From assembly GCA_903864375.1 (NCBI GenBank), contig CAIPFS010000277.1, forward strand, positions 1 through 5,560: 5,560 nucleotides of DNA, read 5' to 3'. Source of the DNA: an uncultured Verrucomicrobiota bacterium. Its GTDB lineage: Bacteria; Verrucomicrobiota; Verrucomicrobiia; Limisphaerales; UBA9464. The position numbers and the translations under genes are program-made. The notes under the pieces are model-generated. The model searched no databases, was not told the origin of the DNA, and worked only from the letters and a program-made list of their open reading frames with translations. Positions 1 through 5,470 of the stretch are shown one piece after another; positions within the stretch are counted from its first letter, which is position 1, and every line of letters begins with the position of its first letter.

Positions 1-6
1 CTTGGG

Positions 7-190
7 CAGTCCGAACCACGCTGATTTTGCACGGGTGAAGCCCATGGGCCGTCCGCAGGACCGGCGACGCTTGCCATCGAAACCACGGTCGGTCGTGTGT
101 GGGATGTGGACTCCCGTTTGATCAGCGCCGGCTCACGACCGGCGACGACAGCGGAGGGCGGGCGAAGCCCATGGGCCGTCCGCAGGACCG
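7..190. repeat. Intergenic repeat, copy A (~184 nt)
   Basis: This is the first of two direct copies of one element; the second starts 320 nt later. Aligning 10-190 with 330-510 by eye gives 13 mismatches in 181 positions and no indels (about 93% identity). Similarity stops at about position 6 on the left and at 190 on the right, so both edges are visible. The copy contains a shorter unit twice, at 32-63 and 159-190, built around the palindrome gcccatgggc (40-49 and 167-176) followed by the mini-hairpin gtcc-gca-ggac. A 6-bp stem with a 7-nt loop lies at 126-144 (cgccgg/ccggcg). Its ends form an imperfect inverted repeat (cagtcc at 7-12 against ggaccg at 185-190, 5 of 6 pairs). No coding role is apparent. 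Confidence 0.85.
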
Positions 191-324
191 GTCCTCCGTT
201 GGATGTCACTCCATCGGAGTGACTTGCGTTCGGAGGGACGCGCTCCTGCAAGTCCCCAATCATTGCTGGGATCACCACCTCTCCCTGTCTCTAAGCACCT
301 TGGTGAGGCTCCCATAGATTCAGC
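191..324. repeat. Hairpin-rich spacer between the two repeat copies
   Basis: This stretch is not shared between the two copies and carries no convincing gene. Its left part is an imperfect palindrome at 191-239. A perfect 8-bp stem with a 3-nt loop (gtcactcc-atc-ggagtgac, 205-223) is enclosed by a second pairing of gtcctccg (191-198) with cggagggac (231-239, one bulged G). Further short pairings are ccca/tggg (255-258 with 267-270) and tcacc/ggtga (272-276 with 302-306). The density of dyads suggests a folded RNA or a REP-like or MITE-like remnant rather than a promoter. Whether it belongs to the same mobile unit as the flanking copies cannot be decided from one locus. Confidence 0.55.
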
Positions 325-512
325 CGCGGTCCGAACCACGCGGATTTCGCAAGGGCGAAGCCAGTTGGCCGTCCGCAGGACCGGCGACACTTGCCATCGA
401 AACCACGGTCGGTCTTGTGTGGGATGTGGACTCCCGATCGATCAGCGCCGGCTCACGACCGGCGACTACAGCGGAGGACGGGCGAAGCCCATGGGCCGTC
501 CGCAGGACCGCG
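325..512. repeat. Intergenic repeat, copy B (~188 nt, 8-bp terminal inverted repeats)
   Basis: This is the second copy of the element. It is bounded by a perfect 8-bp inverted repeat: cgcggtcc at 325-332 and ggaccgcg at 505-512. The internal unit occurs at 352-383 (diverged, with the central palindrome lost) and at 479-510 (intact, palindrome at 487-496). The 6-bp stem seen in copy A recurs at 446-464. A further stem pairs ggacgg (476-481) with ccgtcc (496-501); at the matching place in copy A one A-T pair is a G-T pair, so the fold would survive in plus-strand RNA. No target-site duplication is apparent at the edges. It ends 24 nt from the stop codon of the P450 fusion gene. A MITE-like or REP-like element is the best description. 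Confidence 0.8.
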
Positions 513-530
513 TGATCTGCGGTCTGTTTT
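505..530 (+). terminator. Candidate intrinsic terminator, plus strand
   Basis: A GC-rich hairpin pairs gaccgc (506-511) with gcggtc (519-524) across a 7-nt loop and can extend by one G-T pair (505 with 525). It is followed by tgtttt (525-530). On the plus strand this has the form of a weak Rho-independent terminator for transcripts coming through the repeat block. On the minus strand there is no T-run after the hairpin, so it does not obviously end the P450 transcript. The left arm is also the right terminal inverted repeat of copy B. The T-tract is short and interrupted. Confidence 0.4.
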
Positions 531-536
531 GAGGTT

Positions 537-2732
537 CTAAGAAAGTCGCTTCAGTAACGAAAGGGCAAGGTCGCCGTTCCTCCCTCCCGCTTCACGAACC
601 AATTTTTCGAATTCCACTCTGTCGCACGAATATGCCGTGATTCCCTCGCCTCCCGACGCCAAGACGCTCGCGTTTCTAGGACTATTGTTGAGTAACCCGA
701 CTTCCCCGAAATAATCCCCTGCACTCAGCGTCGCCACGACGCGTTCCTCACCGCGGTCGCCACGTTGAAGGACTTCGACCTCCCCTGAAACGAGGATGTA
801 AAATCGATCCGGCTCTGCGCCCTGATTTAAAATCCGGGTTCCAGGCCGGTATGCCTCCGCGCAAAATTTCCCCAACTGAGTCGAGAGCTTCTGAACGGAA
901 AGGTGCCGTACGAGCTCCCGCAACCTATCCCGAGCCATCCGTTTACGGGCAACAGCCGCCAACTCCGAACTCAGAAGGTCGGACGTTGACACAATGGATT
1001 GGAACATCTTCCCAGTCAGGACAAGGGCGCGAACCGGTGCCTCATCCAATACGCGAACGGTTGCATTGCGCGGTAGTCCGAAAAGAAGCCCGGTCTCACC
1101 AAAAAAGTCTCCCGGACTCAGGATGGCCACCCGCTCCTGTTGACCGGAGGCGTTTGAGCGCAGAACTTCCACCCGACCGCTGGCAATAATATAAAAGGCA
1201 TCAGCGGCATCACCCTGACGAACGATGTCGTTGCCGGGGTGAAACTCCTGATACTGGGCGTTCTCCAGGACGGAAACAATTTCGGGCTGGTCCGCGCCCG
1301 GGAAGGTTGCGAGAAAAACCTCCTCCCGTAATGGAGCATGATCAAGCTGGGTGGGCGAAGGCTTGATCCTGGACGTTATCCGCATGCGGAAATGGCTATC
1401 AGGGGCCGGAAGCGGTTGGACGGATCGCCGGAGTTGGTAATCTGCTGGAATGATTTCCAGGTCCACTTCATGAAGCAACGTCGCCACGAGGGTCAAAGCC
1501 ATCAGCTCAACCAACCCCATCGCCGCACAGGTTCGCTGATGCATTCCAAAGGGATTGAAGGCCCCTAGCTTTCGATGCTCATTGCGCGGTTCCTGGCATC
1601 GAGCCGGATCGAATCGATGCGGGTCCTTAAACGGTTCCTCCGAAAACAACATCGGAAGTTGCGAGAGCACAACCATGCTTCCCGACGGCACATGAAATCC
1701 ATTGAAGTCAAAATCCTCCCGGGCCATGTAGGGCATTCCTTGAGAAACGGGATGAAACCGAAGGGTCTCGTGATACACCGACCTCAATATCCGGAGGTCG
1801 GCGACATCGGCTCCATTCGAGAGTCCTTGGGCGAAAGCCTGGTCTGCTTCCGAAACCAGTTCGGCCTTCAATTCCCGGCGGCGAAGGATTTCATAAAGCA
1901 TGAAGGCAATCAACCGCCCCATGTAACTACAACTCCCCGGCAATCCATAAAGCGCGTAGCAGTAGATGTCTTCATCGCTCATCGGGCGGCCATCGGGAAA
2001 TCGGACGGAGATGAGGGTGTCGATGATGGTCGCATGCGCTGATGGCTGGGGATGTTGGCGTTGGCGGGCGACCGACGCAGCCGCAAGATTCAGGACCCGT
2101 TGGCGAGCCGCTCGGTAGGGAGGCCAGTGAAACAGAAGCATCGGACGAACCCTGCCTCCCACTTTCATGTTCGTGTCGGTGACCAACCGGCAGTCACGGT
2201 AGTGGGGGTGCCAGGACTCACCGGCCATCACCTGACAATACTGCTCAAAGGCGAGTTCCTGGACACTCTCGAAAACTTCGTGAACCGCTCCAGACTTCCA
2301 CCCTCGCACCACGGATTGAACGGCCGTGACGAACTGGGGGACAAAGGGACTCGCGACCTCCCGGGAGTAGGCGATTTGCAATAGTCGCCTCAATTCCAGA
2401 TGAGTGTCGCCGGAAACCGCCAGGGCAAAGTCCGAAGCCCCCAATTGACGTCCCACCGGGTCAAATACCGGATGACGGGTCAGGTGTCGTTCTCCCCCAT
2501 TGGCGAGGAATTCCCGGGCTTCAAATCCGAGAATGACGGTGAACCGGACCCAGAGCATTCGAATCCGGAAGATGGGTCCGTACTCTCGATAGGCACCAAC
2601 CAGGAACCCAGTGGTATCCCGGAGAAACGCCAGGGAATTGCCAAGGACCGGCATTCCTTTGACCACAGGAGCAAATGGGCACTTGCTCGTTGAAGAAGAA
2701 TGGACTGGGGAATTTCGCGGGTTGCCTGGCAT
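537..2732 (-). CDS. Cytochrome P450 fused to two cyclic-nucleotide-binding domains
   Basis: A 731-residue soluble protein with no signal peptide or membrane segment visible. Residues ~20-455 form a P450: proline-rich entry (KGMPVLGN, 25-32), C-helix HLELRR (111-116), K-helix ExxR at E322/R325, a PERF-like FDPAR (374-378), and a haem loop with proximal Cys402. Two cNMP-binding domains follow (~470-590 and ~607-725). Each has a phosphate-binding cassette with conserved Glu and Arg (FGE 544-546 with PRNATV 554-559; FGE 675-677 with PRNASV 685-690). The P450 is atypical: the I-helix AGx(D/E)T reads GSCSY (266-270), and the haem-loop Gly four residues before Cys is His398. P450s bind haem and usually oxidise lipophilic substrates; the tandem C-terminal domains suggest allosteric control by cAMP, cGMP or another ligand (inference). 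The substrate is unknown and no redox partner is in the window. The start was chosen because it leaves a short lead before the P450 fold; no Shine-Dalgarno sequence precedes it. It is transcribed divergently from ispH. Confidence 0.92.
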   Translation of the reverse strand: MPGNPRNSPVHSSSTSKCPFAPVVKGMPVLGNSLAFLRDTTGFLVGAYREYGPIFRIRMLWVRFTVILGFEAREFLANGGERHLTRHPVFDPVGRQLGASDFALAVSGDTHLELRRLLQIAYSREVASPFVPQFVTAVQSVVRGWKSGAVHEVFESVQELAFEQYCQVMAGESWHPHYRDCRLVTDTNMKVGGRVRPMLLFHWPPYRAARQRVLNLAAASVARQRQHPQPSAHATIIDTLISVRFPDGRPMSDEDIYCYALYGLPGSCSYMGRLIAFMLYEILRRRELKAELVSEADQAFAQGLSNGADVADLRILRSVYHETLRFHPVSQGMPYMAREDFDFNGFHVPSGSMVVLSQLPMLFSEEPFKDPHRFDPARCQEPRNEHRKLGAFNPFGMHQRTCAAMGLVELMALTLVATLLHEVDLEIIPADYQLRRSVQPLPAPDSHFRMRITSRIKPSPTQLDHAPLREEVFLATFPGADQPEIVSVLENAQYQEFHPGNDIVRQGDAADAFYIIASGRVEVLRSNASGQQERVAILSPGDFFGETGLLFGLPRNATVRVLDEAPVRALVLTGKMFQSIVSTSDLLSSELAAVARKRMARDRLRELVRHLSVQKLSTQLGKFCAEAYRPGTRILNQGAEPDRFYILVSGEVEVLQRGDRGEERVVATLSAGDYFGEVGLLNNSPRNASVLASGGEGITAYSCDRVEFEKLVREAGGRNGDLALSLLKRLS

Positions 2733-2738
2733 GGGAAT

Positions 2739-2753
2739 GGTCGAAAATCGACC
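2739..2753. promoter_or_regulatory. Perfect dyad just upstream of the P450 fusion start
   Basis: A perfect 6-bp inverted repeat with a 3-nt centre (ggtcga-aaa-tcgacc) lies 6 nt upstream of the P450 fusion start codon. With a mismatch or wobble it could extend outward by aa/tt. The position would suit an operator overlapping the transcription start, or a 5' UTR hairpin limiting translation. It is also close to the centre of the shortest plausible divergent control region. Function is inferred from position and symmetry only. Confidence 0.35.
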
Positions 2754-2756
2754 GTT

Positions 2757-2785
2757 ATTCTCCCTGTTGTTGTAGAATACTTCAA
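2757..2785 (-). promoter_or_regulatory. Candidate promoter for the P450 fusion gene
   Basis: Reading the minus strand, ttgaag (complement of 2780-2785) resembles a -35 box and gagaat (complement of 2757-2762) a weak -10 box, with a 17-nt spacer. The predicted start would fall near 2750, inside the dyad at 2739-2753, leaving a leader of under 20 nt. Matches are four of six at each box or close to it, so this is only a candidate. Confidence 0.25.
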
Positions 2786-2829
2786 TCGGGATTCCAAAGG
2801 GATGCAGCAGTCGCTGCGATCAATGCCGC

Positions 2830-2857
2830 TAGACTGTCGGCTTCCGCCGGGTAGTAT
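2830..2857 (+). promoter_or_regulatory. Weak candidate promoter for ispH
   Basis: The hexamers tagact (2830-2835) and tagtat (2852-2857) are separated by 16 nt, each matching four of six sigma-70 consensus bases. Transcription would start about 3 nt before the ispH ATG, giving a nearly leaderless message, consistent with the lack of a ribosome-binding site. An alternative -10-like box, tagaat (2773-2778), has no good -35 partner. Short dyads at 2804-2817 (gcagc/gctgc) and 2838-2849 (cggc/gccg) also lie in this region. Confidence 0.2.
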
Positions 2858-2866
2858 CAGGCCGTC

Positions 2867-4114
2867 ATGTCAACTGTTACTCCCATCGTCGATGGGGCCG
2901 GACCCCGAAAGGTGAACCTTCGACGCCCGGACATCATGCAGGCCGTTCAAGCCAAGGTGGTCGCCCATTACCGGAGCAATCTGGTCGAGCACATCCGCCT
3001 GAATGGCGGTGTCTTGAGCGCCTCCGGCCTGACCGTGAAGCTCGCCAAGGAATTTGGGTTCTGCTACGGCGTCGAGCGCGCCATCGATCTGGCCTACGCC
3101 GCCCGGCAATTGTTTCCCGATCCCATCCGCATCTTTCTGTTGGGCGAAATCATTCACAATCCCGAGGTCAACGATCAGATTCGCGGACTGGGTATCGTCA
3201 GTGTCGCCCCCAAGCCGACGGATGCCGAGCTCGCGGAATTGCGTCTGACCGCGGAGGATGTGGTCATCATTCCCGCCTTTGGTACCGAGGTGAGCACCCG
3301 CCGCCGTATTGAAGCCTATGGTTGCCAGACCGTCGACACCACCTGTGGCGACGTCATGACCGTTTGGAAGCGGGTTCGTCAGTACAGTCGCGATGGGGTG
3401 ACCAGCATCATCCATGGGAAGGCCAAGCATGAGGAGACCAAGGCCACCACTTCCCAGGCCACCGCTTATGGAACCGGCCATTATCTGGTCGTGTTCGACC
3501 TGTCAGAAACCGACTACGTTTGTGAGTATATTCTCCGGGGTGGCAACAAGGAGGAATTCCTTCACCGGTTCCGCGGTGCTTATTCTCCCGGATTTGACCC
3601 CGACCTGCACCTGGTGGCTGTCGGTGTGGCCAATCAGACCACCATGCTCCGGGGGGAGACCGAGGAAGTTCAGCGCCGTTTCCGCGCCGCGATGCTGGCC
3701 CGTTATGGAGCCGACAAAATCGGCGACCATTTCCGCGTCTTTGATACCATTTGTGGAGCCACCCAGGATCGCCAGGATGCCCTGCAGAAGCTGCTGCGCG
3801 AGCCAATGGACCTGCTGATCGTGGTTGGGGGATACAATTCCTCCAACACCTCGCATCTGGCGGAGATGGGCGAAAAGGTTCTGCCCACCTACTTCATCAA
3901 AAACGCCGCCAAAATGGAGTCGCCGACCCTGATTCGCCACTGGGATCAGCATATCGCCCAGGAGTTGGAGACCGCCCATTGGTTCCCGCTGGATCGCCCT
4001 TTGAACGTGGGGATTACTGCCGGGGCATCCTGTCCCAACAACCTGATCGAGGACACCATCAAGCGGCTCTTTGAATTCCGGGGCCTGAAGGTGAGCGAGG
4101 TCCTTGGAAACTAG
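2867..4114 (+). CDS. ispH: 4-hydroxy-3-methylbut-2-enyl diphosphate reductase (IspH/LytB), long cyanobacterial/plant-type form
   Basis: The enzyme catalyses the last step of the MEP pathway, reductive dehydroxylation of HMBPP to IPP and DMAPP in the cytoplasm, using an iron-sulfur cluster. Three cluster cysteines are visible: Cys66 (FGFCYGVERA), Cys160 (VDTTC) and Cys296 (FDTICGATQDRQ). Other family signatures are GEIIHNPEVN with His97, HGKAKHEET with His188/Glu190, ANQTTM (255-260), the diphosphate-binding YNSSNTSHL (323-331), and TAGAS (384-388). At 415 residues with about 54 residues before the first cluster Cys, it is longer than the ~316-residue E. coli enzyme and matches the cyanobacterial/plant branch. 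The E. coli active-site His74 position reads Phe here (PAFGT, 136-140), as I recall for that branch. DTTC is followed by GDV rather than the more usual PWV or PLV, and TAGAS is followed by Cys389. The first ATG is used; only a weak agg lies upstream. Confidence 0.95.
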   Translation: MSTVTPIVDGAGPRKVNLRRPDIMQAVQAKVVAHYRSNLVEHIRLNGGVLSASGLTVKLAKEFGFCYGVERAIDLAYAARQLFPDPIRIFLLGEIIHNPEVNDQIRGLGIVSVAPKPTDAELAELRLTAEDVVIIPAFGTEVSTRRRIEAYGCQTVDTTCGDVMTVWKRVRQYSRDGVTSIIHGKAKHEETKATTSQATAYGTGHYLVVFDLSETDYVCEYILRGGNKEEFLHRFRGAYSPGFDPDLHLVAVGVANQTTMLRGETEEVQRRFRAAMLARYGADKIGDHFRVFDTICGATQDRQDALQKLLREPMDLLIVVGGYNSSNTSHLAEMGEKVLPTYFIKNAAKMESPTLIRHWDQHIAQELETAHWFPLDRPLNVGITAGASCPNNLIEDTIKRLFEFRGLKVSEVLGN

Positions 4115-4204
4115 GTCCCGCCCGTCCGGCCGTTCCATTCCACTCGGTTTCAGGCCCGGCCCGGCATCTCCCTCCCTGACTCTTCCACCGCATCGATCCT
4201 TCCC
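4115..4204. other. Gap between ispH and uxaE
   Basis: These 90 nt are pyrimidine-rich on the plus strand. I see no hairpin with a T-run that would end the ispH transcript, and no recognisable promoter boxes. Read-through from ispH into uxaE is therefore possible. The last bases before the uxaE ATG are cttccc, not a Shine-Dalgarno sequence. Confidence 0.5.
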
Positions 4205-5461
4205 ATGAATGCCCCCCAGGTTCTTGGCCTGCGAAAATCCTTTGGCTTTGGCGACCGGCTGGGTCTGGCCACGCCGGGTCATCTGGCGGCGGTCCGCCAG
4301 TTTCCCGACTTTGCCCCCATTTTTGCCCAGCAAAGCATCCGCGAGATGACGCGCACCCAGCGGACGCCCGTGGAGGTGATGTCGGCGGCCCAATCCGCAT
4401 TGGATTCCGCCGGTTATGACGGTGTCTGGGGTGCAGATGCCGACCATCTGAAGACGCCCGAGGATGTCGAGCGCGTTGCGGCCGCCGGTTTTTGCTTTTT
4501 TACCATCGACCCCAGCGCCGGTGTCAACAATCAGGCCGATCAGATGGACGAGGCCGCATTGCGAACCGCGGTTGCCATCCTGGAGGCCGAGGGGCTTTTC
4601 GCGGATTTTTCATGGCGGGATTACTACCTCGACCGGGTTTTCACTCCCGGTCATGGAATCATCCTCCAATTCGACGAGGAGACCATCCTCCGTGCCATCG
4701 TCAAATACTCCCGGGCAACTGCCATTGCCGCCCAGCTGGCGGAGGCCATTGTTCGGTCCTCCAAGGGGCGCCCCTACGAGATCGAGGTTTCGGTGGATGA
4801 GACTGATGCACCGACCACGCCGTTGGAACACCTTTTCTTTGCCCTCGAATTGAAACGCCGGGGGGTTGAGAACCTGGTGAGTCTCGCTCCGAGATTTGTC
4901 GGTGAATTTGAAAAGGGAATTGATTACCGGGGTGACCTCGCCCGGTTTGAGTCCCAGCTCCGGTTGCATGTCGCGGTGGCCCGGTTTGCCGGGCCCTACA
5001 AGATCAGCGTGCACAGCGGTTCTGACAAGTTCACCGTCTATCCCATCATCGGACGCCTCTGCGGTCGGTCGCTGCATGTGAAGACGGCGGGGACGAGTTA
5101 CCTCGAGGCCCTGCGCGTGGTGGCCCGCACCGAGCCGGCCCTGTTTGCCGAAATCGCCGCTTATTGCCGGGGTCGCTTCGACACGGACAAGGCCTCCTAC
5201 CATATTTCCACCACCGGAAACGACATCGTCGCCCTCCCGCCATTCCGGGATGCCGGGGACGAAGCCGTGTATCTGGATGAAACGGCGGGCCGGCAATTAT
5301 TGCACGTCACCTTCGGGAGCGTGCTCACCCTCGGAACCGCCTCCGATGGCCGGTCCTTTCGTCACGCCCTCCTGGAGCGCCTCGCGAAGGAAACCGACCT
5401 CCATTCTGAACTTCTCGCCCATCACTTCATCAAGCACCTCTCACGGCTCAACGCCGGCTGA
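4205..5461 (+). CDS. uxaE: Tagaturonate epimerase family protein (UxaE)
   Basis: A 418-residue cytoplasmic protein recognised as the UxaE family, whose characterised Thermotoga member interconverts D-tagaturonate and D-fructuronate in hexuronate catabolism, replacing the usual reductase/oxidase route for galacturonate. Recognisable blocks are the N-terminal SFGFGDRLGLATPGH (12-26), GADADHLK (76-83), FTIDPSAG (99-106), YEIEVSVDETD (191-201), KISVHSGSDKFTVYP (266-280) and HVKTAGTSYLEALRVVA (291-307). Acidic and His residues in these blocks (D78, D80, H81, H270, H291) are plausible metal or substrate ligands by position; that assignment is my inference. The start is supported by the family block beginning only 11 residues in. 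No other hexuronate gene (uxaC, uxuA, kdgK, kdgA) is in the window, so the substrate could differ from tagaturonate. It lies 90 nt after ispH and 9 nt before the next gene, suggesting co-transcription with the latter. Confidence 0.88.
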   Translation: MNAPQVLGLRKSFGFGDRLGLATPGHLAAVRQFPDFAPIFAQQSIREMTRTQRTPVEVMSAAQSALDSAGYDGVWGADADHLKTPEDVERVAAAGFCFFTIDPSAGVNNQADQMDEAALRTAVAILEAEGLFADFSWRDYYLDRVFTPGHGIILQFDEETILRAIVKYSRATAIAAQLAEAIVRSSKGRPYEIEVSVDETDAPTTPLEHLFFALELKRRGVENLVSLAPRFVGEFEKGIDYRGDLARFESQLRLHVAVARFAGPYKISVHSGSDKFTVYPIIGRLCGRSLHVKTAGTSYLEALRVVARTEPALFAEIAAYCRGRFDTDKASYHISTTGNDIVALPPFRDAGDEAVYLDETAGRQLLHVTFGSVLTLGTASDGRSFRHALLERLAKETDLHSELLAHHFIKHLSRLNAG

Positions 5462-5470
5462 GCCTCTTCC

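Noticed and set aside
7..512. CRISPR array
   Set aside because: Repeat units are far too long (about 185 nt, or 32 nt nested at uneven spacing of 127 and 193 nt), there are too few copies, and no cas gene is present.
99..532. Small open frames running through the repeat block on both strands (99-317 plus, 203-532 plus, 133-390 minus)
   Set aside because: They arise from GC-rich repeated DNA. The 320-nt spacing between copies is not a multiple of three, so shared peptides fall in different frames. Differences between copies show no codon pattern, and the peptides resemble no family I recognise.
1575..2042. Plus-strand open frame of 155 codons inside the P450 gene
   Set aside because: It is a shadow of the P450 coding sequence; the minus-strand frame carries all the conserved motifs.
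2480..2797. Minus-strand frame overlapping the start of the P450 fusion gene
   Set aside because: It is out of frame with the P450 and shows no recognisable domain. The P450 start and N-terminal proline-rich motif explain this region.
2870..3481. Minus-strand open frame of 203 codons antisense to ispH
   Set aside because: Its glycine-rich translation mirrors the codon bias of ispH, and it has no family resemblance.
4115..4204. Terminator between ispH and uxaE
   Set aside because: There are GC-rich runs but no convincing stem followed by a T-tract, so read-through is at least as likely.
3503..4447. Long minus-strand open frame (314 codons) across the end of ispH and the start of uxaE
   Set aside because: It lies antisense to two well-supported genes, and its translation is low-complexity Gly/Arg/Pro-rich. 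Such antisense frames are expected in GC-rich coding sequence.
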